64,000 bases of DNA, taken from the NCBI GenBank assembly GCA_947476895.1, contig CANJRX010000004.1, forward strand, positions 1 to 64,000, written 5' to 3'. Source of the DNA: Fidelibacterota bacterium. Its GTDB lineage: Bacteria; Pseudomonadota; Alphaproteobacteria; Rhodospirillales; Rhodospirillaceae. A program made the position numbers and the translations under genes. How positions within the stretch are numbered: position 1 is the stretch's first letter; the number at the start of each line of letters is the position of its first letter. This document shows, piece after piece, positions 45,526 through 54,824 of the stretch. The notes under the pieces are model-generated. The model did no database searches, was not told where the DNA came from, and was given only the letters and a program-made list of their open reading frames with translations.

Positions 45526-45584
45526 GCCTTCTTTTTGGCCTTCTTTTTAGCAACTTTCTTCTTCGCTTTTTTCTTTGCAGCCAT
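45513..45584 (-). CDS. 23-residue lysine-rich histone H1-like peptide
   Basis: The frame from ATG 45584 encodes MAAKKKAKKK, then V and AKKKAKKKAKKK: 16 lysines in 23 residues. It resembles the (K)nA tails of bacterial histone H1-like proteins (AlgP, HC2), with no other domain. A good ribosome-binding site (AGGGGATTTGATC) precedes the ATG and a hairpin terminator follows, so it is probably expressed. Such a peptide would bind nucleic acid or polyphosphate non-specifically. The frame stays open upstream to 45785, but that part looks non-coding. Confidence 0.65.
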   Translation of the reverse strand: MAAKKKAKKKVAKKKAKKKAKKK

Positions 45585-46327
45585 GATCAAATCCCCTGTC
45601 ATGAGAGTTTGTGTTACGTCCGGATGCCTCGAACCATAAAAAACCGAACACCACGTTCGATGTGAAACATCCAAACACTGATGAGATAAACGCAGTTGAA
45701 AAAAATTCACAAGAGATTTTGCGCAGGCGCTGAATTTTTTTCTTGATTTCTGTTTGAAGCCAATTTCGGCGCGGTGCATGCGCACCCGATTTTGAGTCTT
45801 TCATCGCATAAAATTATCGGCGAGACGGAGCGCAACGTGCGCCTTACGCATCGCGCGCGGCGATGATGAAAGATCGACGCCTGCGTGGCATTTTTTGGTT
45901 CGCCGTCGCGAGGTTTGCGGGCGGACTTCATGGCGCCGCCGATGTTTTTTCCGCGGCCGTTGATGCAGCCGCGCCGCGGCGCAAAAATATTCGGAAGTGC
46001 AGTAATTATGCGCGTTGCTTTATTTTTTGGGACGACACGCGCACATATTTTTATGCGCGGACGCGCGCACAGAAAAGTTTCATGCATGCGCGTTGCAAAG
46101 GTCGTCGTTTGCGTCGTGCCAGAGTGAGGGGTGATGACCTTTTCGCAGCAAGTTTTTTCAAAATTATTGTGCGGTGAGCCGCATTTTTGGACACCGTTGG
46201 GCGTCGATCCGGAGGGTTTCGGCCGCAAGGCTGAAGGGCGGGGTCAAGCAGCGTTGGTTAAGACATTCTTACCAATGCACCACCGGTAGAGGAGGGGGGT
46301 GGCAGTCTTCCCAGGGGTGGGAAATTC
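45585..46327. other. About 740 bases of anomalous, apparently non-coding DNA
   Basis: No recognisable gene. Frames at 45707-46228 (minus) and 45863-46177 (plus) are basic, low in typical codons and unlike any family I know. Composition is odd: blocks of GCGC alternate with runs of T or A (TTTTTT, AAAAATATT). The 11-mer ATGCGCGTTGC occurs at 46009-46019 and 46086-46096. It could be a structured RNA, a regulatory leader or decayed foreign DNA. Confidence 0.4.
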
Positions 46328-46369
46328 AAAAAAGCCGCGACTCGACGTCCTCCGAGTCTCCCCGCGGCT
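46328..46369 (-). terminator. Terminator after the AI-2E-family transporter
   Basis: On the minus strand GCCGCG..GACTCG pairs with CGAGTC..GCGGC with a four-base bulge, followed by TTTTTT. It begins within the stop codon of the gene. Confidence 0.8.
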
Positions 46370-47432
46370 AGCTAACCTCGCCGTTGGCCGACATCACGAT
46401 GGCGATCGGACGCGTCTTTGGAAACTGCGAGAGCACGATCATCGTGATGACCATGAGGGGCACGCTGAGGATCATGCCGGTGATCCCCCAGATGGCGCCC
46501 CAGATCGAAAGTGAAAGGATCGTCACGACCGGACTTAGGTTCAGCGACTTGCCGGTCACCTGGGGTTCGATGACGTTTTCCACAAAAGCCTGAACGCCGA
46601 CCAGACAGCCCAGCACCAGCGCCGCAACGACGAAGGACGCGAACTGCAACAAGGCCAACACCGTCGGAAACAGCATGGCCAAAGGCGATCCGATATAAGG
46701 AATGAAGTTCAATACGAACACCAACAAGGCCCAGAAGCCCGCGAAGTCCACGCCAAAGGAGATAAGGATAATGTAGCTGAGCACGGCATTTAGCAGGCTA
46801 ACGCCGGTCTTGATGAGGACGTATGTCTCGATCTTGCGGCCCATGGCGAGCAACGTCGCGCGCACAAGTTGTTCCTTCCCCGGCTCGGGGATCACCTTCT
46901 TAAGTTTGCGGTCGAAGGTGCGGATTTCGAGCAGCAAGAACGTGACATAGGCGAAAACCTGGAAGGTATTGGCGGCCATCGACTGAAATGCGCCGGCAAG
47001 GCTTTGCACGACCTCGCGGAAGTTGACCTCTTGCGCCAGTGTCGTGAAGGTCGGCGGCTCCTTTAGTCTTAAAAGCTTGGCCGCAAAGGCGGTGCCCTGG
47101 CTGAACATCTCTTGCAAACGCGTCTGATACCCGGGGGCGGCGTCAATCACGTCGCTGATGTTGCCGGCGACGATTTGCCCTGCAATAGCGAGGACCAGGA
47201 AGAGAATCAGGATCGCACCCGTTAAACCCATCCAACCCGGCGGATGCCATGACCCGATTTTTAGGCGTTGCAGGCGGTTGCCTAGGGCGGCGATGAGGTA
47301 AGCGATGAAAATCGCCAGGACCAGCGGCATCAGGATCGCTTCGCCCACGACCAAAAGGTAAATGGTGAGCGCCACCAACCCAAAGGCGGCGGCGAGCGTG
47401 ACTACGCCGGGATTAGAAGAGGAGGCCGTCAT
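46368..47432 (-). CDS. AI-2E family transporter (PerM/YdiK-like)
   Basis: A 354-residue inner-membrane protein with about eight helices. The family's late signature is present: VLNFIPYIGSPLAMLFPTVL, QAFVENVIEPQVTGKSLNLS and WGAIWGITGMILSVPLMVIT. The fold is shared by exporters of AI-2 and other small molecules and by Na+/H+ antiporters, so the substrate is open. It lies 38 bases downstream of the outer-membrane protein gene on the same strand and may be the last gene of that operon. The ATG at 47432 has only a weak ribosome-binding site. Confidence 0.85.
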   Translation of the reverse strand: MTASSSNPGVVTLAAAFGLVALTIYLLVVGEAILMPLVLAIFIAYLIAALGNRLQRLKIGSWHPPGWMGLTGAILILFLVLAIAGQIVAGNISDVIDAAPGYQTRLQEMFSQGTAFAAKLLRLKEPPTFTTLAQEVNFREVVQSLAGAFQSMAANTFQVFAYVTFLLLEIRTFDRKLKKVIPEPGKEQLVRATLLAMGRKIETYVLIKTGVSLLNAVLSYIILISFGVDFAGFWALLVFVLNFIPYIGSPLAMLFPTVLALLQFASFVVAALVLGCLVGVQAFVENVIEPQVTGKSLNLSPVVTILSLSIWGAIWGITGMILSVPLMVITMIVLSQFPKTRPIAIVMSANGEVS

Positions 47433-47470
47433 GGCGGATTGTCCGTTTTACCAAAGGCGATGTGGGGCGT

Positions 47471-48754
47471 TTAAAAGAAGAACCTGTAGCTGACCTGAGC
47501 CTGGTTTTCGTTCGTCTTCTCTGGTTGGCCCAGAAAGGCACGTTCAGGCCTGCGGCTGGTGACATGCAGGAATTCAAAGGTTAGGCGCTGGTTGGTCGTC
47601 GGGCGGTAGACATAGGCCAGCGTAAAGGCTGCGCCGTCCTCGTTATTGTTATCGGTGGCGGTGATATCCCTGTCGTCGGCGTCGAAGTATTCGCCTCGAA
47701 TGCTCACCCGGTTTTGTCCCCATTCCTTGCTGAGCAGGGCAAAGGCCGACCAGTAACCGTTATGTTCGACCGGACCGCGCGGCGGCGCGATGGTGATAAG
47801 GGACGTGCTGCCTTTCATGACCTGCGTAATCAGGTCGAGATCGCCCGGCAGATCGGTTTGATAGCCCACAGACCAGAACTTTGTCCGCCATGAGAACTCA
47901 TTGTTTTCCGACACGCGGTCGTCGGCCTTGTTGTCGTACCAAAGGGCCGTGAGCCTGCCGTAGTCGGCATTCTTGATGTCTATGCTCGCGTAAACGCCGG
48001 CGCGCCCGTCGATTTCGTGAAAGGGCTTTTCGGTTTTGGCATGGGTCGACATGCGGCTGGGCGGCCTGAAGATGCGGATCTGCGCCAGCTGCAGCCGGTC
48101 GAAGAAACCGGTTTCGCGGTCGTTGAAGGACCAGCCGCGCCAAGCCAACATGGTGCCCGCCGGGTCGTTGTAACCAAAGATCGCGCCGGTTAGCCCAAAT
48201 TCCCAGTCTTCCGTGCGGCGATATATCGTGGCTTCACCGCCGATGGTTTTCAGTTCTTCGCCGACCCAGCTGTTGATGGCCGATGAGGTGATGGTATAGG
48301 GGCTGGTCCAGGCGAGGCCGTTATTTTCCAGCGAAATCGGCGGATAGAACGCGCCCACCCTGGCTTTGAACCCCACTTCGCGGGACGGTGCCGGTTTGTA
48401 TTGCAGGAAGGCTTCCTGAATATCCACGCCTTGTTGCTGTTGATCGTTGGCGGTCAGGATCATCACGCCCGACCAGTCGAACCCGAACTTGGGCACGATT
48501 GCGACGGCCCCTTCGACGCGCGCGATATAACGCCGCTCGCCGCTCGCCGTGCCGCCGTAACGCAGCTTGCCGAGACCGCCATCCTCCCAGCTTCGGGTTT
48601 TGCCGCTCATGATGGCGCGGCCCTCAAGGAAGCCGTTCACATCAAGGCTGAAGTCGCCAAGTGACAGGACGTCATCCAAGGCGCGCGCCGGCGATGGTTG
48701 CGCGAGAAGGGCCATAAGCGGCAGGAAAGCCAGTCGTGAAACGCTACGGCCCAA
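47471..48754 (-). CDS. Exported outer-membrane beta-barrel-like protein
   Basis: A 427-residue protein with signal peptide (SRLAFLPLMALLAQPSPARA) and amphipathic strands ending in VSYRFFF, a typical C-terminal barrel signal. The start is TTG at 48754 with GAGGG upstream, seven bases after the GGDEF-EAL stop; the frame continues upstream into that gene but without family sense. Motifs such as VGAFYPPISLENNGLAW recall porin-like proteins that accept no known substrate. Together with the two genes upstream it forms a same-strand triad (cupredoxin, GGDEF-EAL, barrel). Confidence 0.75.
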   Translation of the reverse strand: MGRSVSRLAFLPLMALLAQPSPARALDDVLSLGDFSLDVNGFLEGRAIMSGKTRSWEDGGLGKLRYGGTASGERRYIARVEGAVAIVPKFGFDWSGVMILTANDQQQQGVDIQEAFLQYKPAPSREVGFKARVGAFYPPISLENNGLAWTSPYTITSSAINSWVGEELKTIGGEATIYRRTEDWEFGLTGAIFGYNDPAGTMLAWRGWSFNDRETGFFDRLQLAQIRIFRPPSRMSTHAKTEKPFHEIDGRAGVYASIDIKNADYGRLTALWYDNKADDRVSENNEFSWRTKFWSVGYQTDLPGDLDLITQVMKGSTSLITIAPPRGPVEHNGYWSAFALLSKEWGQNRVSIRGEYFDADDRDITATDNNNEDGAAFTLAYVYRPTTNQRLTFEFLHVTSRRPERAFLGQPEKTNENQAQVSYRFFF

Positions 48755-48761
48755 GTGTCCC

Positions 48762-51182
48762 TCATCCTCCCGTAGCGACAATGCCGGTGATCCCGCGACC
48801 ACCGGCGTGGGGCGACCAGCGGGACGTCGTATAGAAAATCGCGAAGTCTTCGGCAGAGATCGGCCGGCTGACATAGTAGCCCTGACCCGTATCGCAGCCC
48901 AAGTTTTGCAGGATTTCGAGCGAGGTCCGGTCCTCGACCCCTTCTGCCGTCACGCGCAGGCCCAGGTTATGACCCAGCTCGATGGTCGATTTGACCAATA
49001 TCTGGTCGCCGCGGCTATCGGCCAGCTTCAAAACGAAGGATTTGTCGATTTTGATCTCTTGCACGGGCAGACTCTTGAGGTGGGCCAATGATGAATGCCC
49101 GATGCCGTAATCATCGATCGACAGGGTCAGGCCCATGCCGCTCAAGGTCTTCAAGACCTCGTGGGCATGAACCGGGTCTTGCATGATGGCGCTTTCGGTA
49201 ATTTCCAAGATCAGGCGGCCAGGGCTGACGTCGTAAGACGAAAGCAGATTGGCGATCTCTTGAGGCAGTTGCCGATTACCCAGATCGTGCGCCGAAAGGT
49301 TCACGGCGATTTTGACGTTGATGCCTTTGTCGGACCAGGTGCGCGACTGCTTCACGGCGGCGGCCAAAGCCCAGGCCGTCAGCTTCCTGATGTTGCCGGT
49401 CTGCTCGGCCAAGGGGATGAAAAGATCGGGCGCCATAAACCCGCGCTCGGGATGGTTCCAGCGTATGAGCGCTTCCACCGTGGTCACAGTCTCGGTGGAA
49501 AGGTCGACCTTGGGCTGGAAGAAGAATGTGAACTGGCCTTTGTCCAAGCCTTCGCGCAGCTCGCCCATCATGGACAGGCGCTCGGGGCGATGCGGATCAA
49601 GGTGCGGGTCATAGACCGCATAGGTGCGGCCCTGTTCCTTGGCTTCATAGATCGCCGTATCGGCGTGTTGCATGAGCGTGCGGGCTGTTGCGCCGTGCTC
49701 AGGGTAGCGTGCTTCGCCCAGCGTCGCTGTGACGTCGATGTTGAAGCCGGCAACGCTGACAGCTTTGTCGAACAGCACCAAGATGCGCTCAACCACCAAG
49801 TTTACGGCAACGGAATCGTTTGTATCCAGCGCGAGCGCAAAGATGTTGCTGGCGTGGCGCGCGACGGCGTTGGGCTGGGGTACAATCTGGCGCAGGGTTT
49901 TGCCGATCTTGCGGATCAGCTGGTCGCCGGTATCGTGACCCAGCGTATTGATCAGTTCCGAGAACCGCCCGATCTGCAAAAGGATCACGCTGAACACCTG
50001 CGCATTGTTCTGGCGGGCGATGATCATGTCGGCCACATGGCCTTCAAACGACATGCGGTTGGGCAACCCCGATAGGGGATCGTGCCGGGCTTGATGGGCG
50101 ATACGGTCTTCGCGCTCGCCGATGCCGGTCATCATCTGGTTGAAGCTTTCCGACAGACGGCCAAACTCGTCCTGCTGCGTGACGAGGATCTTTTCCGTGT
50201 AGCGCCCAGCTTGAATGCGCCGGGCGGCTTCGTCCAGCGAACGGATCGGCTTGGTCACCGTACGGGCAATGAATACGGCGCCCGCAAGCGACACCGCCAA
50301 GGCAGCGCCCGCCACGGCGATCAACCACAGGAACAGCGGGCGATACGGCTGCAGCGCAACGTCTAGCGAATACTGCAACACCACATGGACCTGCGACGTC
50401 TCGCGCGGCCCGACAAGGGGTGCAACCAGCGTGACATAATCGCTGCCGGCCATGGGAATGATCGTAGGACGGCTCACCAAGTCCTGCGGCGCGCGCAACG
50501 CCGGCAACAACATCTCTTTCAGATTCTGCGGCAAGGTGCTGGCGGGCGCTTTCCAGGCTCCGTCCTCGGCCTTGAACGCAAAGGTGATTTCGACCGGCAC
50601 GGTAGTGACACGCTGCAAATCGGCAACGAACTGATTTCCGCTTTCGATTCCGACAACGATCCAGGCGATGGGCAAAGGTGCTAGAACAGGCACAACGACG
50701 AGTTCGTAAATGCGGTCGTCGAGGACCGTCGTTGCGGTCGCCCGGCCGTGTTCTTCGGCCGCCTCAATCATATCGGTGAACTTGAACGGTCTATCTTGTC
50801 CCGCAGCTGAGGAATCTCTGCTTACGGTGTCGGCGACGACGGCAGAATTGAGCGACACCAGCAACACGCGGTCGGCATTGATGCGTTCTGCCAGGTTATG
50901 AAGCGCGGACAAAATCGTGGCGCGGTCATCGGTCGCGACAGCTTGGCGGAATCCAAAGTCCGACGCGAGTAACGCAGAGCCGCCGGCCAGTGAGTCGGCG
51001 GTTTCAGCGAGGCGGCGGTTGAAAATATCGTTGGTGGCGCTCAGCTGCGCGCGCGCCTGATCGAAGATGTTGGTCCGAATGGCGCTCTGAACCAGAAAAA
51101 ACGTGATCGCGCCGACAACAAAGAACAGCGCCCCGAAAAACAGGATCAATCTGGCTTGGAAATGATGAAATCTACGAAACAC
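48762..51182 (-). CDS. Membrane GGDEF-EAL protein with degenerate GGDEF
   Basis: An 806-residue inner-membrane sensor: helix 13-33, a periplasmic sensor domain, helix about 285-305, HAMP (KPIRSLDEAARRIQAGRYTE), then GGDEF and EAL. The GGDEF domain keeps DPLSGLPNRMSF but its signature is RHASNIFAL, with no GG[DE]EF, so it should not make c-di-GMP. The EAL domain keeps VEALIRWNHP, NLSAHDL, EITESA, DDYGIGHSSLAHL, KIDKSF and AEGVE, so phosphodiesterase activity is likely. The ATG at 51182 follows the cupredoxin gene by 28 bases. The periplasmic domain could sense the state of the neighbouring copper protein. Confidence 0.92.
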   Translation of the reverse strand: MFRRFHHFQARLILFFGALFFVVGAITFFLVQSAIRTNIFDQARAQLSATNDIFNRRLAETADSLAGGSALLASDFGFRQAVATDDRATILSALHNLAERINADRVLLVSLNSAVVADTVSRDSSAAGQDRPFKFTDMIEAAEEHGRATATTVLDDRIYELVVVPVLAPLPIAWIVVGIESGNQFVADLQRVTTVPVEITFAFKAEDGAWKAPASTLPQNLKEMLLPALRAPQDLVSRPTIIPMAGSDYVTLVAPLVGPRETSQVHVVLQYSLDVALQPYRPLFLWLIAVAGAALAVSLAGAVFIARTVTKPIRSLDEAARRIQAGRYTEKILVTQQDEFGRLSESFNQMMTGIGEREDRIAHQARHDPLSGLPNRMSFEGHVADMIIARQNNAQVFSVILLQIGRFSELINTLGHDTGDQLIRKIGKTLRQIVPQPNAVARHASNIFALALDTNDSVAVNLVVERILVLFDKAVSVAGFNIDVTATLGEARYPEHGATARTLMQHADTAIYEAKEQGRTYAVYDPHLDPHRPERLSMMGELREGLDKGQFTFFFQPKVDLSTETVTTVEALIRWNHPERGFMAPDLFIPLAEQTGNIRKLTAWALAAAVKQSRTWSDKGINVKIAVNLSAHDLGNRQLPQEIANLLSSYDVSPGRLILEITESAIMQDPVHAHEVLKTLSGMGLTLSIDDYGIGHSSLAHLKSLPVQEIKIDKSFVLKLADSRGDQILVKSTIELGHNLGLRVTAEGVEDRTSLEILQNLGCDTGQGYYVSRPISAEDFAIFYTTSRWSPHAGGRGITGIVATGG

Positions 51183-51210
51183 TTGTGCTGCCGCCTTGTG
51201 AAAGCTGCCG

Positions 51211-51876
51211 TCAGTTGTAGGTTTCGTCGACCGCTCCGGGCTTTGTCTGAGTCCGCGTGCGCTTCAGATCAAGTTGCACAGATACGGTAGCTGTATCGGT
51301 AGCCGTAACCGCCAACGTGCCGGCATCGCCCTGGCCGGCCTTTTGATTGGGGTGCCAAACCTTCACGACATAGTTTCCAGCCGGAAGCTGGCCGATCGTG
51401 CTTTCACCCTTTTCATTGGTCGTTGAAAAGTGGGGCGTTCCTACGACGTAAATGTAGGCCAGCATGTTGTCGTGGATATTGCAGCCGAGCGGCACGACGC
51501 CTTCCTTATCAAAGGTCACGGTGCTCACTTCGGATTTACCATAGAGCTTCAACTCAAAAGTTTTGGCCGGCGCGAAGGAATAGACTTGGTGCCGAAAAGG
51601 ATCGCGGTTGGGAAACTCAACGGTGGTGCCGAGTTGAACGGGCAGCACGAAGGGGACAAACTGCTTATGCTCTTGAACCATCAGGGATTTGGCGCTGCTT
51701 TTTACAGCGACAGGTCCTTGGCCGACCGGCGTGGCTGTAATGACGGCCGCTGTCACGGGCGTGCCATCAGGCGTTGTGACGTGCGCGTTAATCGTACCGG
51801 CGTAAGCTAACGGCGCGCAGATGAGCGCCCAAACCGCCGGCATCACCCGCCAGGTGTTTATCGATCCCATCCCCAA
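51211..51876 (-). CDS. Exported cupredoxin-like protein (methylamine utilisation type)
   Basis: A 221-residue periplasmic protein with a signal peptide (AVWALICAPLAYAG). Residues 75-145 form a cupredoxin-like domain with a possible type 1 copper site His96, Cys132, His135, Met138 (FPNRDPFRHQVYSF, GCNIHDNMLAYIYV). A carboxypeptidase-regulatory-like sandwich follows (KGESTIGQLPAGNYVVKVWH). Similar proteins are annotated as methylamine utilisation proteins without evidence of that role. TTG at 51876 has GAGGG at good distance; ATG at 51870 is the alternative. First gene of the triad; 157 bases upstream hold no gene. Confidence 0.8.
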   Translation of the reverse strand: MGMGSINTWRVMPAVWALICAPLAYAGTINAHVTTPDGTPVTAAVITATPVGQGPVAVKSSAKSLMVQEHKQFVPFVLPVQLGTTVEFPNRDPFRHQVYSFAPAKTFELKLYGKSEVSTVTFDKEGVVPLGCNIHDNMLAYIYVVGTPHFSTTNEKGESTIGQLPAGNYVVKVWHPNQKAGQGDAGTLAVTATDTATVSVQLDLKRTRTQTKPGAVDETYN

Positions 51877-52033
51877 GATTCTGATCCCTCATTGTTTTGC
51901 GGCTATTATTGCCTCTGTGCGGTGCAAAAACCAGTACTCACGGACGTGTTTAGCGTCCGGTGACCGCAAATTTCTCGTGTTTTGACAAAGGTTTAGACGA
52001 AATGACGCGTAAGTGACTGTCGCGCTGGCGGGT

Positions 52034-53797
52034 TTACGTTGGCCCGGGAGGGGTTTTACCCCCGATCTGGTTGTATTCCATCGGTCCTTTGACGGCTTTG
52101 ATCTTCGGCGTCCACTCCAGCTTAAAGAGCTGCGCGTCGACCTCGCTGCCCTTCAATTTGCGACGGCCGATGTCCTGAAACCGAAAAGCCGGACCAACAC
52201 AGCGGGATTTTGCTTCCTCGCTGCAGAAGATTTGATTGTCTCCGGCCGCCGAGCAGACGCCGTTCAGGTAGCCAAGCGCAGGTCCGTAGTACTCGCCTTC
52301 TTCGAAACTGGCTTCGCCGGTGTGAATGCCGAGGCGCATGACGAGTGGCGCATCCGGATTGTCGCGTGCGTAACCTGTGCCTTCCTGCTGGATCTCGATA
52401 GCTGCGCGCGCGGCAGACGCCGCATCCGGAAAAGTCAGCAACATGCCGTCGCCGGTATGTTTTATTGCGGTGCCGCGGAAGTTCTTGGTCGCACTGCGGG
52501 CGGCCGCGTTGTGCGCGCGCACGACGCGCTGCGCCGCCGAGTTCCCGAGCTTGCTGGTCAGCGCCGTCGAGCCGACAATATCCGTCAGCAGGAAAGTGAC
52601 CTTTTTGATTTCGGCGCCGCGCACGTTGGGATCGGCCCACTGCTGGATCAAGTCAGGCAACGCCGGCAGGGATGCATTTGTGATCCCATCCAGCACCGCA
52701 GTCATGGCGGCGTTGCCGGCGGTCATAAGCTGTTTGAAACGCGGGCGCTGCGTGGTGACCTCAAGGCGCTGAGCAAAGGCTTCGGCGATAGACGCGTGGG
52801 TGCCGGAATGCTCAAGCGCCTTCCTAAGAAGATCGAGCTTGATGTTGTCGGAGAAACCGCCGCGCTCGCTGATAGCTGTGGCAGCGCCCGCGAGATAAAG
52901 GTTGAGGCCAACACGTTCAAACGATTGCAGTTGCGGTTTGGCAGCCGTCAGCGCAGCGACGCAGGTATCGGTAAAAGCGATGAGCTGTGCGCGTTCTTTT
53001 TCGAGAAGTGAGTCCATAACCGAAGCCGCGCTGTCGATCAGACTTTCAGTGGTCTCCGCTGGCTTAGGCGCAGCATCGGGCGTCGGTTCGCTGCTGATCT
53101 GAAACGACGTTTGTTCGCCTTGATCGGCGTTTGTTTCCAGACGCTGCGTTGGCGCGGACACAGCTTCATTTTCGCCAACCTCAGCGGGTTCGTCTGGCAG
53201 CGCAGGCGGCTCGTCCGCCGCATCATCCACGCTTGCGGGCGCCGGCGGTTGCCAGCGCGCCGGCTCGGGATCGCGCACGCCGTGCAACAGCGTTTCGATA
53301 GTGCGGTGTTGCGATTCCTGGCCCTTGCCGCGCCAGAGAATCCATTCCATCGGAATGTAGATCTTCATCATCGTCAGGCCCGCCGTCAGGACCGTGGCGG
53401 CGAAGGTGAACAACAAAAGCATGTTGAAGGAACTTCCCGCTGCACCGCCGCTCTCGCGGAACGATGACAACGAGATCGCCATGATCATGGTCACGATCGC
53501 GCCGATGCCAAAGGCATTAACGCAGACCATGAAGATCCGCGACGTGACGTTGGTATCGGTCGAGGGTCCTTTGGTCTCGGGCGGCGCTGTACCATTTTTT
53601 GCAACGACGCGAATGGTCAGCTGCTCGTGTTCGGGAGCCAAGCTTTCTTCAAGAACTTGCGTGGGTCTACCGAAATCAGCTTCAAGCACACGAGCGGCTT
53701 CGACCGCCTGGCTTTCCTCGCCCTGGCTGAAGCGGGCATGCAAAGCCCAACGCCCCAACTTGACGACATACACCTCGTAATGGGTGATTGCCTTCAT
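52034..53797 (-). CDS. Membrane class III adenylate/guanylate cyclase
   Basis: A 587-residue protein: a short cytoplasmic N-domain, two helices (86-110 and 124-146), a Pro/Ala/Glu-rich linker, a helical domain and a C-terminal cyclase catalytic domain (about 395-560). Metal ligands are Asp406 (FLLTDIVGST) and Asp450 (KHTGDGMLL). The usual N-x-x-x-R transition-state pair is altered (LNGVCSAAG), with no arginine at the expected place, so activity or partner use is uncertain. Its product could reach the three cNMP-binding domains encoded in the window (two at 29231-31627, one at 56246-56806). Confidence 0.85.
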   Translation of the reverse strand: MKAITHYEVYVVKLGRWALHARFSQGEESQAVEAARVLEADFGRPTQVLEESLAPEHEQLTIRVVAKNGTAPPETKGPSTDTNVTSRIFMVCVNAFGIGAIVTMIMAISLSSFRESGGAAGSSFNMLLLFTFAATVLTAGLTMMKIYIPMEWILWRGKGQESQHRTIETLLHGVRDPEPARWQPPAPASVDDAADEPPALPDEPAEVGENEAVSAPTQRLETNADQGEQTSFQISSEPTPDAAPKPAETTESLIDSAASVMDSLLEKERAQLIAFTDTCVAALTAAKPQLQSFERVGLNLYLAGAATAISERGGFSDNIKLDLLRKALEHSGTHASIAEAFAQRLEVTTQRPRFKQLMTAGNAAMTAVLDGITNASLPALPDLIQQWADPNVRGAEIKKVTFLLTDIVGSTALTSKLGNSAAQRVVRAHNAAARSATKNFRGTAIKHTGDGMLLTFPDAASAARAAIEIQQEGTGYARDNPDAPLVMRLGIHTGEASFEEGEYYGPALGYLNGVCSAAGDNQIFCSEEAKSRCVGPAFRFQDIGRRKLKGSEVDAQLFKLEWTPKIKAVKGPMEYNQIGGKTPPGPT

Positions 53798-53888
53798 GTG
53801 TCCCCAATAGCGCAGCGTGCCGGTGCGTGCTTTGCGCCCCGGTCGTTATTCAGTGATTTCCGGCGAAAATGCGCCGTGCAGCGGTAGT

Positions 53889-54647
53889 CTATGCGACCGG
53901 ATTGACCATGCCGGCGCGATTCAGCAACAAGTCCCAATTGTTCATGGACTGCAGCAAGAAGTAGCTGGCGTGCAGGAATCCGCTCTTGCTCCATTCCAAG
54001 ACGGTGGCATCGGGCAGGTTCTTGAACTTTTCTTCGTCGATGCGGCGGAAGCTGCCCAGATTGACGCGCTGGCCAGGCACCGGCTCGATCTCAAGCGTGC
54101 AGTCGGTGACGATGTCGGCCTTCTTCAAGGCTTCCGAATAATCGCGCGTGTGCAAAAAGGCGCCGTGGAACTGATTGGCGAAATCCATGGCCTGCGTAAT
54201 GACTTCGGTTTCTTTGCCATCGCTGCCGAACAACGGGCGCGCACTGGCACTTGCGCTGTTGGCGGCGGTATCAATGCCGAGCGTGAGGCGGTCGTCATCG
54301 CTGGCGAGCAGGATGAACGGGTGACGGCGCACGTAAGCCGGAATGTACGAGTACTTTTCCCACTTGCCGTCGGCGCCTACGAAAAGGTTCTTTTCGGGCT
54401 GCACGCCAACTGCCGCCGTCGGGATGAGATCGTCGCCGAGCAGCAAAATCGGATAGTGGCGCGAGGCCATCGTGAATTCTGGAACCGTCAGCGGCACCGT
54501 GTTGGTGTTGGCGGCATAAGCGTAGTCGCCTTCGCCGCGCACTTTGAAACCTTTATGGAGCGTTGCCGACAACGGCTCGATGCTCGAATAGAACAACGGC
54601 GCGGTCATGGGCTGGGGCGCGCTCTGCATGGCGGAAGTATCGGTCAC
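53889..54647 (-). CDS. SapC family protein
   Basis: A 252-residue cytoplasmic protein of the SapC family, named after a Campylobacter S-layer-linked gene; the function is not established. Family features seen are HYPILLLGDDLIPTAAVG, YIPAYVRRHPFILL and the C-terminal WSKSGFLHASYFLLQSMNNW. The GTG at 54647 with AAAGGATGAG upstream is the start; an overlapping ATG is in another frame and stops at once. It stands alone between the cyclase and glycosylase genes. Confidence 0.85.
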   Translation of the reverse strand: MTDTSAMQSAPQPMTAPLFYSSIEPLSATLHKGFKVRGEGDYAYAANTNTVPLTVPEFTMASRHYPILLLGDDLIPTAAVGVQPEKNLFVGADGKWEKYSYIPAYVRRHPFILLASDDDRLTLGIDTAANSASASARPLFGSDGKETEVITQAMDFANQFHGAFLHTRDYSEALKKADIVTDCTLEIEPVPGQRVNLGSFRRIDEEKFKNLPDATVLEWSKSGFLHASYFLLQSMNNWDLLLNRAGMVNPVA

Positions 54648-54824
54648 GGCATCTCATCCTTTGTTAAACGGCAATTGGAGCGTTCGGTCCGGGACCCGCC
54701 ATGGACGGGGCTGAACGCGGACGGAGAATAGGGTGCCGCCCGGGAAACGCAAAGGACGTTTTCGGGGCTGTGCAGTGCAGCAAAAACCGCAGAAATCCGC
54801 CGTTTTTGAGGCTAGGACGGGGGC

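Noticed and set aside
45863-46177. 104-residue plus-strand frame in the same region
   Set aside because: Arg/Phe/Ala-rich with no recognisable fold and no good start signal.
45707-46228. 173-residue minus-strand frame in the anomalous region
   Set aside because: Codon use and composition are unlike neighbours and no domain is visible; probably open by chance in GC-rich DNA.
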